Source: Phallusia mammillata (lineage: Eukaryota; Chordata; Ascidiacea; Phlebobranchia; Ascidiidae). From it: DNA of 64,000 bases. The notes under the pieces are model-generated. The model worked only from the letters and a program-made list of their open reading frames with translations. It did not search any database and was not told the DNA's origin. The stretch lies in assembly GCA_003260075.1 (NCBI GenBank), contig QLIY01000061.1, forward strand, positions 154,088 to 218,087, read 5' to 3'. Shown piece by piece: positions 47,811-59,500 of the stretch. Position numbers and translations under genes: made by a program. The first letter of the stretch is position 1; each line of letters begins with the position of its first letter.

Positions 47811-48574
47811 AAAGAATAATATCATTAACATCAATAAAGAAAACCTAACGTTTTGATTAAAATTAGTGATACTCCGAATCCGCGTCTAAAGGGTTTTTGC
47901 CGAAACCAAATGTTTGGCCGTTTCAAATGCAAAACATTTATCTTATCTTGTGGATGTTTTAGCAAGTATGTTGTTAATACAACGAATACAAATTACATAG
48001 TAGCCCATCAACCATTTCGCAGATAAATGAGCAATTCTAAAATAACTGTATGTCAATTAAACGCACTTGAATTTTCAATGCAGTGTATGTGGTAAACAGG
48101 GTTTGAATGTTAAGTGTTGTTCTCAATTTCGCGGCACTGAACAAACCAAAAAAAGGATACAAGAAGAAGGTTCTATTCTACTAATCAAATTAGTTGCCGA
48201 AGAATTGCATATAAACGATTTTTGTTCAATAATTTATAGCGTATTGTACAGCTTGCTGGTCGACAAAGGACATGACTAATTTGCGACATTTCTAATCCGC
48301 CTAACTTAAAGAAAAGACTGTAATGCATAAGTAATATCCTTAATCTTCCCTTCCGTATTTTCTTGATCATTTTCGATCACCTACATGCAAATGATTTTCA
48401 ATCACTCCTGCAGTGGCAAGACCGAAGCGACAGTGTGATTTAAGGAATATTGCAGTTTGTTTTTAAGGATTGAATACATCAGGATAAGGCTCAAAAATTA
48501 GTTTGTTCCAACAATTTAGAAGTAAACCGCAAAGCCGGTCATTTGTTTTATGGGAAGAACGAAAATTTGCAATC

Positions 48575-51500
48575 ATGTTGAAGAAAATTGCACTCGCCAT
48601 GAAAGCTGTTATTGTCGACTTTGCCGCCAAAACAACTTGCCACGGTTTATCGCAAGTATTGGAGCCTGGCCGAAAATACATTTCTAGGTATAAGCAAGTT
48701 GGGGCAAGTTTTAAATCCTATCTTTTTTGTTCGCTTTATGGCTATGCTTGCATTTTACTGTCTCACTGTGGAATTTACTACAACATGGTAACAACGCAAT
48801 GTATATTTATGTACATATTTTCATGAACTATTTTTTACAAATATTTTAGACTCCCAGTTTTAAAATGAAACTTATTTTTTTGGAATTACCCACCTGAAAC
48901 AATAAAACGCATTTAATATGCATTTTCATCCAATACCACCACAAACGCAAAATCTATATGACGTCAAAATTCTAACATCACTGCTTTTTTAAAGAGTCAT
49001 TTGGACAATCCTCGTGCTGGGATTGGTCGGTGGAGTCACGTGGCAACTTACTTTGTCAGTTCTCGAATATGCCAAATTTGGAACCACAACAGAAATTAGC
49101 GAGGAGTATCGATCGAAGCTTGCTTTTCCCGCCGTAACCATATGCAATATTAATCGGTATTTCACGTTAAGCGTGTCTTTTTAACTGATAATCAGGCGGT
49201 TACTGAAAAAAATAGTTCTTTTTGCGCAGTAAAAATTAAAATTGTTCGGGAGCCTATTGCATGAGGTTTTGTTCAATGATATAATGAATAGGCCTAAAAA
49301 TCAAAGACGTAAGTTAAGCCGACCGTTTCGGGCCGAAATCTCACTTAAATTGGAATTAAGCGGTTTTTATTCGGGCCTGAAAGTACACTCGGCCACAATT
49401 GTGTCGTATACTTTCTCTTTGGTAAATATAAATTTCCGGACTTGAAACAAATCGCGAACGCTTGGCCCATACAGCTCTGATATTGCTAAAAACAGTCAGC
49501 AAAAATGTCAAAAACGCTTTTGCTGTACTTAAACAAAGGTTTTGACATTTTTTAGGTTCTTTAACGTCAAAGATGAACTGGAACTGAAAACTGTCGATGC
49601 CCTAATAAGAGCCGCTTCGCCTTATAGAAACCGGTAAGCAAAATAGTGCAACAAGTAATACTAACAAGTATATTAGCTTTTAAAATTGTAAAGCCGGCCA
49701 AAGTTTATTTTTTCTTCACCCACTAAATACTGCATTCAATTAAAGCATTTATTTATCATTCTGTCCCAACGCAGTGAGGATTAAAATCGTATTTTGTCAC
49801 ACCAAGAACTAAGTTACAAAGATGTTTAATGTACGCCCTCCAAAAAGAATGACCATCATTATAAAAACACTGCACTTAAATCACAGTGTACTACAGTTCC
49901 AACATGTAGCATGAGGCGTAATGACAAACACCAGATGCATTGTTACGTAATAGTATGACTAGATTTTGATGTTGGGTATACGAGTTTACATATAAGTCAA
50001 TGTCACATTTGCTAAAGCATTTGTTTTTTCTCAGCGCTTACGACGAATGGTGGGCGGATCGTGTGAAAACGTACATTTCCAACATGAACACCCAAGGAAA
50101 GCAGCGATTCCTTCTCAGTGATGAAACATTTTCTAAAGGCTGGCTGCTAAACGACACAACCATACGCCATTGCACTTTCCAACAAAAGCCTTGCTCCATA
50201 AAGGTTATTTTTTTCAAAAAAGAAACGATGAAAATGACATGTCTGTATATTTCTTATTTACAGAGGCAATTGCACTAAACCGTTTCCTTACATATTAGTT
50301 TAAATTTTAATAAAACAAACACAATTCAGTGAATATGGACAGTTTCAAAGTTTAAAGAATGAAGTTAGAGATCTACCAAATGCCATTTGTTAAGAAATCG
50401 TTTTCTTTTATCGGCCATTGGAGTCAGAATTAGCCCGTTTTATTGTTGTGTCGATAAATAATTTATCATTGAATTGTTTTAAATTTTGAATCAAATATTG
50501 AATAAAAATTCTCTTTGTCATAAAGCTAATTAAACATTTACATGCTTACACACGAGGCTTTCTTGCATAACGAATAAACATTTCGACACTGAAAAACAAA
50601 CAACATTTGACCTCAAAAAATTTCACCGCAGAATTTTACCCGTATTCTGACACCTATGGGACTGTGCTACACTTTTACATCCGACACACAGATCGTTCAA
50701 AGCGTCCCCGGCGGTGGACACGGACTGTCGGTGTACCTCGACATAGCGCAGGTTTTATATCTTTTTAATATACAATAAACATCGGTTAAACCGGATCTTC
50801 GCCCAATTCGGACAAAACTCTGGGTACAATTGATTTGTAATGGGATAAGGCTTCAACAAGTCGATATCGGGTAATCCGGATCTTTGCCTGGTTCAGGCAA
50901 ACTGTTTAATCCACACTGGTCCGGATTAACCGTGATTTACTGTCTGTCTTAGAAAATAACGATTTTTAATCTATGCTTCTATACAATAAAAATATAAAGA
51001 CGGGATACACGGAGCATCCAGAATACGGACACCCAGATGCAGGAGTTAAACTCCACATTCACAATCATGATGACCCTCCTGATGTAGAAAACCTTGGTAT
51101 GACCGTCCCTAGCGCCCACGCTGGTCATATTGTCGTAAAGAAAATCGAGGTACATGTTTACCAAATTGCATGTACAACACGTTTTTTCTTTTGTTATTAA
51201 TGTCGCAACAATGAAATTTTTAGGCTTATCGTGCAATCTTCTGTTTTAAACGCTTATACATAATTTAAATAACGCTCTCTGAAAATTTAATCTAAAGGCG
51301 ATGCAATAAAACAACGTTAATGACAGGATTTAACAATACACTAAATGTATTTATCTTCTATATTTGTCCTAAAGCGTTTTTTAACTGAAATTGTAAATTG
51401 AAAAAAAAAACACCTTTAGCCTTGCACAAATATCACCGTTTACGGTCGCCTGTCTAAACTAATGTTCACTTTTTGCGACACGATCAATGCGTTGTGTAGT

Positions 51501-54500
51501 AAAGTGGGAAAATATCGAACGCAGCTAATGAAGGAAACTTTTCATTACTTTTGCAGCGAAACCTGTTGTATCAGCCATGGGGAAGATGCGACCAAAACAA
51601 CAAACAACTGAAATACCATGACCACTACAGCACTTCGGCATGCATGCGAGAATGCAGGTAGGTGTTGTTAAAAATATATTTTCTAGGGCTTGCAAGCACG
51701 TATTTTCAATGTCCGTAGGAAGGAAGGGTGTGTAAAAACAATACATCATTATTTCATTTCAACAATTTTACGTCATTAGTGCAACGGTTCTTAAACTTTT
51801 CAATCTTTTCTTCATAGCGGTCTGGTGATTTTAAGACTCCCGGTACATAAAGTCAAATGTATATTGCAGCAATATCAAGGCTTGATTTATGAGTTCAAAA
51901 CGACTCCAAAGGCAGTTTGTGACATCACTAACAAGACAAAACATAAGAATTGAAAATGAAGACTGTACATTTTCTTCTGTGATTTACACTTATTCAGTAT
52001 CACGATCTGACATCAATTACGATGGTATAAAGCAGAGGTGCACAACCTTTTCTCTATGACGGCCGCATCGCAGGTCCTTAGTGCAACAACAGCCACCAAT
52101 TGCTTGCTTGCTTTTGTTTCAAATAGGTTTATATCATACATATACCATTTAAAGTCGCCTAAAAAAACCATATTAATTTCCAACTTGGTTCATAGATTTA
52201 GCTGAACAAATCTAACTGTTTATGACGTCATAATCTGTATTGTGACGATTGCGGTGCCTGTTTTTTCGCATTGTTTGCACACAATTGGCGTAGAAAAAGT
52301 CTAGCGCATATGGTTACTAGGCTGGCAATCTTTTTTTCCAGTCCCACGAAATCTGTTTAGAGCAGTTTAAAGTCAAAATATTTAGCAAAATATGTTTAGT
52401 TACGTCACGGCCGTCAGTACATGTATTTCAAAACACGTCGTCACGGCCGCACAAACTCGTTTCCGCGGCCGTACGGTAGTTAAAGATCCATATCCATATA
52501 GTGCAGTCATTTTCGCTGTGCAAATGAATTGAACAAAATATTTGTTTTCTCATTACATTTTGGTTTGATTACACGTGTTTTTGACTGTAAAAGCACAACA
52601 TATTGGGTAAGTTTGTCAAAAACTGTTGTTACAGATCTATGTACGTTGTTAACCAGTGCGCTTGCAAACCTTACTGGGCGGTGGAAGTCACAGATGTGCA
52701 CGAGTGCGATGCCTTTGAGATTCTGCGCTGTGCCGGGGAAGCTGAAGGTGCTGATATTGGGTAGAACTACTTACGTAAGAACTCAGGTAGCCAGGTTTGG
52801 GAATTTCCGATAGGTGACGCAACCGAGCATAGGCGTCTACCGTGACAATAATTCAGCAAATTACCTACTTCACCTATCGGAAATTCCCAAACATGGCTAC
52901 TGTGAGTTCTTATGTTAGTAGCTCTATTTTGTGTGTGGTGGTAAGAGGAATAACTCAATTCATTTGGTTTGAAAAAAAAATATTCGATCTGATTTGACTA
53001 AAGAAAACACGAAACTTTGTTACAGACTTACAGTAACCAAAAGATTTACACTACATTTCATGGTGCAGTAGTTGCATTTTTTCTCAATATTACAGTTTCA
53101 TTTGGTTTTGTTTACTCCAAAATTTTGCTTAACTTTTGACTCGAAGACCTGCATAGGATATTTTGGGCCAAATGTGTAAGTTAGTCTGGGTATAAGGCCC
53201 AAATCTGAGTTGTCTAAAAAGGTCGAACGGTAAGCCTGGTTTTAATCAAGCTATTTAGATTAAGTCTTAACTATAGAACCAGACCTACAGAGCTCGACCT
53301 ATTGCATAGCTCTGTTTCGGATTATAGCAAATTTGACACTCTAGATTTCGTACCACGTACATAGTTGCGCTTCACACTTTTGAAACTTTTTCGTGTTTAA
53401 TGTTTTCAGGTGTATTTACATCTACTTACACGCTACAGAAGTGCGGGTGCAACGAGCCTTGTAATTTTACGGTTTATGACACAAAGATCAGTTACTCGAC
53501 TTTTCCTAGCATCGAGGTCGGGGAAACCTTTGCCTCCGATAGGTTTTTTGATGAAAGTAAGTGACTTAGTTGTCTGTTATTAAGGTTTATATATATCTTG
53601 TAAGCGTTCCATTATTTTTAAATTAGGTTCATCGACATTTCAATTGTCGTTTAGGCTGCAAAATCCCGCAATAAAATTATCTTGTCCTGCGGAATTATTT
53701 TTTGTTCCGTCACAGTATACTAGATAGAACTACTAACACCATACCTCACGGCAGACCCACGTTTAGCGAAATTTCCATATGTGGCGCAAAGAGGTAATTT
53801 TATTAATTTAGGAGCTAAAGAGGGCTATTGTGGGAAAGTTAGTTTTTTAAATATATCTACATTAAGAACTAAGTTTCAAAGTTAGTTTTATTGAATTTTT
53901 ACTGATACTACTTTAACCCTATTAGCCCCAACCGTCACCATTTTTAGAGATATGTCGCTTTAAATAGGTATTTGTGCATTTTGCGCCACCTATCGAATAT
54001 TTCCCGAATGTGGGTCTGCCTGTGCCGTGAGTTCTACATTTGCCCAAAAGATACTTAATTCGTTAGCTTATCTAATTTCATTGAAAACAAAATACCACTT
54101 GGTAAAGATTTATATTGAAACGTAACCTAATGCTTGAACTTTACTGCAACAGTTTTGCTTAAAAAGTGTCCAAAAACGATGTTGTTGTGCATTTAGCCCA
54201 GGTAATGATCCATACCGAAAAGGACGACCCTGGATATAAAAAGCTTCGGAAATATCGCGAGGATCACTTGATGCTGGATATTTATTACGACTCACTCAGC
54301 TATCAAAAAACCACGCAGTCAAAACGTGTCACCGAAATCAGTTTAATGAGTAAGTTTTTTTTTTTTTAATTGAACTACTTTGTCAGTTATGTTTGTATTC
54401 ACATTACTTTAGCCGAACGGTTCTGGTCCGCGGTCCTTTAGACTAGGGGTTCGTGAAACAATTTTGGCGGGACCGCGAAAAGGTTGAAGTACTTCTATAA

Positions 54501-55472
54501 TCTAAGTTGGCGTCAGTTTGTGCCACTGGATAAGTGCAAATCAAAGTAAAATTAAAGATGGACTGTCACCATTGCTAAGCAATAGCCACAATCGTATGTT
54601 TTTTTGTCGTGTCTGTGACGTAACCAACTGTCTTTAGGTTGTTGTTATGCGAATTTTAAATAACAGCTTTAAATTCTGCGATCAACTTTCGTTTTTCTAA
54701 AATGCACAGTCAGGCTTAAGGACCGCGAGCCCTCGGTATACTGGCAAAGAGACCGTTTCAAAAAAATACGAATAATAAATAATAAAAAAGTTTGAGAACC
54801 ACTGCTTTAGTCAGTTATCATAACCAAACCAATAAACTCTCCAGACGTAAATGGGCGATACATACAAACTGATTTTGCTGTCACACAGGGTTGTGTAAAT
54901 TGTATTGCCCAAAAAGTCCAGCACAAACTTGTCAAATGTCAAAAAACAGCGTTGAATTGTTAATTGTCGCTTATGTGATATTATTTCGCTAACAAACTTG
55001 CCTCAACGTAGGTGACGTCGGTGGTCTGCTGGGACTGTGGCTGGGTATAAGCTTTGTGACGATTAGCGAGTTTCTTCAACTCATCGTTCAACTGATAGTG
55101 GAATGGTGGCGACTTCGAACCGTAATTTTGCCTGCGGTAAGTTGCAATCATCGTGGTCAAGTAGCCTACTTGGCTTATGTAATTTTTGCTTGTACCTTTT
55201 TGTAGCTAATCATTTTTCTTTTTTTAATGTTTTGCACCAAATTAGGTTTGGTCGCTAAGTTACAACTTGATGAGGCCTACTTGTAAGCTTACAAATGCTC
55301 GAACTTTTTCACTCAGTTGCGTCGGTGGCAATCGACCGCCCTTTTCCGAAAACGGTCCGAGGTCGGAGCACATGGGGCAGCGCCTGAGATGTGGAGAAGA
55401 GCCAGTCAACAAGCAACAGCTGCTAGGAAAAATACAGATAGAAATGCGGTGTTTGTGATACCGATGGACTGA
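48575..55472 (+). CDS. DEG/ENaC family sodium channel, ASIC-like (copy B)
   Basis: Paralogue of copy A on the opposite strand. Exons: 48575-48687, 48995-49156, 49556-49633, 50035-50203, 50632-50751, 51000-51149, 51557-51657, 52635-52747, 53410-53556, 54197-54349, 55012-55136 and 55317-55472. They sum to 1587 nt, or 528 residues. Eight consecutive internal exons (162, 78, 169, 120, 150, 101, 113 and 147 nt) have exactly the same lengths as in copy A. It carries the His-Gly gate ([12 protein letters not shown]), TM1 ([12 protein letters not shown]), [38 protein letters not shown], the pre-TM2 box [13 protein letters not shown], and TM2 with [14 protein letters not shown]. Unlike copy A, an extra intron splits the C-terminal tail, which is Arg/Gln-rich. 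The ATG at 48575 gives the closest N-terminus to copy A; an in-frame ATG at 48599 is also possible. AATAAA signals are at 55727 and 55855. Confidence 0.92.
52762..52925. mobile_element. Inverted-repeat MITE next to channel exon 8
   Basis: Left arm starting TAGAACTACTTACGTAAGAA and right arm ending TTAGTAGCTCTA pair for more than 50 bp, including GGGAATTTCCGATAGGTG and CACCTATCGGAAATTCCC. It would fold as a long hairpin. It begins only 15 bp after the exon 8 donor. Confidence 0.8.
53725..54036. mobile_element. Inverted-repeat MITE, related family
   Basis: Left arm TAGAACTACTAACACC and CTCACGGCAGACCCAC pairs with the right arm GTGGGTCTGCC and GTGAGTTCTA. It shares the terminal TAGAACTA and the subterminal CACCTATCG motif with the element at 52762. 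In the intron before channel exon 10. Confidence 0.75.
54415..54804. mobile_element. hAT-type MITE in channel copy B intron
   Basis: The right end GTTTGAGAACCACTG matches the CAGTGGTTCTC family; the left end GAACGGTTCTGG is decayed. The flanks CTTTAGCC and CTTTAGTC agree at 7 of 8. Subterminal GACCGCG motifs occur on both sides. Confidence 0.7.
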
Positions 55473-56586
55473 CGTTGCTTTAATATTTATTTCCTGTGTT
55501 TTGTTTATGCCCCCTTCTTTGTTTTATTCATAAAATATTGGTAGGCCTATTGGGCAAGCCTGGATTGGTATGGGGCTTTTCGGAAGGCCCGATCTATGTC
55601 TTTATGTCCCTTTAGTTTTCACAGTAAATTGTTTCTTTTGCACAAAAATGTTTTTCCGTTTGATACGTTTTTCTTCTCAGTTTTTGCTTAACTTGTTCTA
55701 AATTTGTTCGATCCATTTTAAAATTGAATAAACCGACAGCAATAATCACTGCACAAATAACTTGTATGGCTTTAATCTAATATCGAATCGAGGCTTAAAC
55801 TTTGCCGTAATATCACAAGACTAACAAAACAGATGGCAATTTTTGTTTGTGGCAAATAAAAGCTTTCTGGTTGTTTAGGCCTATATAGCGACTAACGTAG
55901 GCATGGGAAAAAGCTGATCAAATCGACCCTAGTGGTGATCAAAAAGCATTGTAGGCTAGTTTGTGAAGAAAATGACTTCGAAAAGCTAAGGGGGGGGGGT
56001 GTAGCGACTAACGTAGGCATGGCAAAAAGCTGATCAAATCGACCCTAGTGGTGATCGAAAAGCATTGTAGGCTAGTTTGTGAAGAAAATGACTTCGAAAA
56101 GCTAAGAACAAAAAAAGAACGGTGTGTATGAAGTGCAAATTAGTTTGTAAAAAGATTTGATGGTAAATGGTAAAATTCATTACCACACAAAGGTTAGAAA
56201 CCTGTGCTTTTGCAGTTTGCACTATGCTACTACTGCTAGCGGCAAATTAATTCCCATAGCTGGCGCCAGAGCTGACTTTCTGACTGCAGGGGGGGGGGCG
56301 AAGGTTAGAAACCTGTGCTTTTGCAGTTTGCACTACTACTGCTAGCGGGCAAATTAATTCCCATAGCTGGCGCCAGAGCTGACTTTCTGACTGCACAGTG
56401 TACACACTACACAGTGTACACATTTTGCTGCGCAGTGGAGAACGTTATTTGCATGAAAGTTATCTGTTGTGATTATTTTTTGCCTGTAATTTACAAAAAG
56501 GGGGGGGGGGTGTTGCTGCGCAGTGGAGAACGTTATTTCCATGAAAGTTATCTGTTGTGATTATTTTTTGCCTGTAATTTACAAAA
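55473..56586. other. Channel B 3' flank and DCTN1 upstream region
   Basis: Contains the channel B 3' UTR signals and the DCTN1 promoter region. It is broken into three allelic duplicates around G runs at 55990-55999, 56289-56298 and 56500-56509. A repeated palindrome-like unit ACACAGTGTACAC lies at about 56393-56422. No other gene is seen. Confidence 0.65.
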
Positions 56587-59500
56587 ATGGATAGTCCTGC
56601 GCCGAAAGTTGGTTCACGGGTTGAAATTGTGGGAAAGAATCTACGTGGCGAAGTTTCGTACATTGGCAGCACAATGTTTGCAAGGTATGCTTTTTTTTAT
56701 CACGAAGATCTGAATTTTCTCGAACTGTTTGTGTTAAATACCTTGGTTAATATTGCATGGAAAAAATTGTGTGATTTTAAAAGACTTAAATGTGTTTTTG
56801 TCTTATCGAGAAAAGCAAAAAAAATCTGGCAATGTGGATAGTTTTTGTGCTCAACAAATACTTCATAATGGCACATATACAGAGTCGTAAAGCCTAAGCT
56901 TGAGAACTGTTATGAAAAGTCTTTAGGGTGGTTCCACGTTTCTATTTTTCGTTTTATTGTAAGGTTTCAAAAAACAGCTATTAGCTTAAAAAAGTGCAGA
57001 ACCATATCAATACTTAACCCCCTAGCTCTAGCTTCCAAATCTGCTGTACATAATTCGCAAACTACTTTTTGGTAGTTTTTGTACTGTCCTCTAAATACAA
57101 ACTACTTAGGTAAAGCTTAGGTAAGTTTTCCAGTTTAAATTCCAACCAAACAAAAAAGATATATATATTCTTTACTTTTAGTGGAAAATGGATTGGAGTC
57201 ACTCTGGATGATGGCGTTGGAAAGAATGATGGGACAGTACAAGGAAAAAGATATTTTACCTGCCCACCAAACTATGGTTAGTTATTTTTTGTATTGTTGG
57301 TAATAAACAAATAAAACCAATGTATGGGCTGTTTATGAACACCTCAATTTATTTCGTTGTGTCTAGGTGTCTTTGTTCGTCCAGGACAAGTACAAGTGAT
57401 GGAAAATAAATCCACTCCTCAGTTAAAACATGGTTAGTCACATTTTCGATTTTGTGAATATAGTTTTTAGGTCTTTAATTTCCATGCTATTACTTACATT
57501 GTAAATAATCAACATATTTTCAATGACAATTATTTAAAAATGTACCGGTTACATTTGAAAATATAATGACTGATACTTAATACTGTACATTTAATTTATG
57601 AATTACCTGCAACTCAGTGCAAAGTAATTCAGAATGCTCACACTGTGGAACAAATAAGCAAGATACAGATCATCTTGTCCTAGCATGCCCTTTAACCAAA
57701 TAACAAGGTGGTTAGCGGACAGTGCATGAATGTGATACAGCATTCAGTGACTGGTTTCAAAAAATATCCTATTACATCTATTTGTTTAGGACATAGAAAT
57801 CATACAATACATATAGTGGAAAGTAATACTGTAGTAAACTAGAGGGGGGGGGGGAGCATTCACTGACTGGTTTCAAAAAATATCCTATTACATCTATTTT
57901 TTTAGGACATGGAAATCATACAATACATATAGTGGAAAGTAATACTGTAGTAAACTAGAAGTATGCAGAACAACCCCCAGTAGTTTCCATTGACAGAAAC
58001 ACTAATGTTTGCGGATTAAATAAAGTGAATGTTTTTATCTGTAGATGAAGGAAAGCAACAAACAAGGTCTGCTAGTCCCACAAGACAGTCACGTCTTCAA
58101 ACTCCATCTTCGATGCAGAAACCACGGTCAAGCCAGTCACGACTTTCCACGGGTCAACCACAACAAGCTCCACAACCTGTAGCTGAGGTAAAACCACAAC
58201 CTGTTGTGGAAAGTCCACCAGAACCAGCACCTCCACAAGCTGTGGAACAACCTGTCTCAATGTAAGTGTATTACTTGTACTGCAGCCATTAGTTACTTTG
58301 TACTGCTCAAACCTATCTGGTGCTATTCGTTATCTAATTGATTATTCTGGGATGGCACTAAACTGGACATGGTAAATCCTACATGAGTCTAGATTATATT
58401 TTAATTTGAACACAAACTCATGCCCCTAACCAAATAACCCTAACTGACAGCACTTTTATGTGTGCAAAAATATAATGTGTTCACTAGGTGTATTTCTGTT
58501 TAATAAACCTGTATTACCATGTGGTCATATAGACTGATTATTCTGTGCAACCTTTTTGTCATTAGGTCTTCAATGAGCTTGGCTCCAGGAATTTCCCTTG
58601 TGGAAATTGATTCACTGAAAGGTCAAATAAAAGAATGGAGGGAAAAATACGAAACTATCAGAATTAAGCGACAGGTAATGATTCTAGTAATACCTGATTA
58701 AACACAAGAATCAATGAAAGCATGTAGAAAAATTAACTGAATACAAGTAGGGTACTGGTGCCATCATAATACTTATGTACAGTTTTACTTGTTTCCTTAC
58801 AGGATGATCGAGCGAAACTTAAGGAATATGAAAAGATGAAAATACAAAATCAGCATTTAACTGATACCAAGACAAGACTTTCTGAACAAATTCAGGATCA
58901 GGCCAAACAGCTCCGTGAATCTAAAAAGGTGCTACATTTTGTCAGAATCAATTTGTTTTTAAATCATTAATCCCTAATTCATTATTGATATGTGATAAAA
59001 ATTATACATCAAGTATTATCTTTTGGTTAATATTGTTCTCTGTGATAGGAGTTGCAAGATGCTGTTGGGGGGGGGGGAATCCCTAATTCATTATTGATAT
59101 GTGATAAAATTATACATTAAATATTGTCTTTTGGTTAATATTGTTCTCTGTGATAGGAGTTGCAAGATGCTGTTGAATCCAAGGAGCGGTATGTGGAAGA
59201 AATGTCTGATGTCCATGAAACTGTGGAGATGGCAACACTGGATAAGGAAATGGCTGAAGAAAAAGCAGACATCCTCCAGAAAGAGGTAAATTTTCCAAAA
59301 CTAACAACACCCTAAACCTCACATGTGTACTTTTTGTCATGATAATGTCTACAAATCAAACTTGTTTAGGTCGAAATGCTGAATGACAAAGTGGAGGAAT
59401 TGCAAACTGACTTGGAAATCATCAAAGCTGAGATGGAGGACAAGGGGGAAGATGGGGCTGTTACAAGTTACCAGGTTAAACAACTGGAAGAGCAAAACTC

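Larger units (their letters stand above)
45256..48574. other. Shared upstream region of two divergent channel genes
   Basis: About 3.3 kb between the translation starts of copies A and B. It holds a hAT element (46031-46813), a putative second one (46957-47337) and an allelic duplicate around a G run. The open frame at 48067-48279 follows an acceptor-like sequence but resembles no known protein. Confidence 0.6.

Noticed and set aside
48067-48279. Cys-containing open frame upstream of channel B as an extra exon
   Set aside because: It follows an acceptor-like AG but does not resemble channel N-termini, and copy A has no counterpart. A complete N-terminus is available at 48575.
51787-52500. 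Possible hAT ends near 51787 (AACGGTTCTTAAAC) and 52032 (CAGAGGTGCACAACC)
   Set aside because: I could not find matching opposite ends or target duplications.
54152-54196. Channel B exon 10 starting at 54152 or 54167
   Set aside because: A start at 54152 hits an in-frame stop. The acceptor TTGTGCATTTAG before 54197 is better and aligns TQVM with TDVL of copy A.
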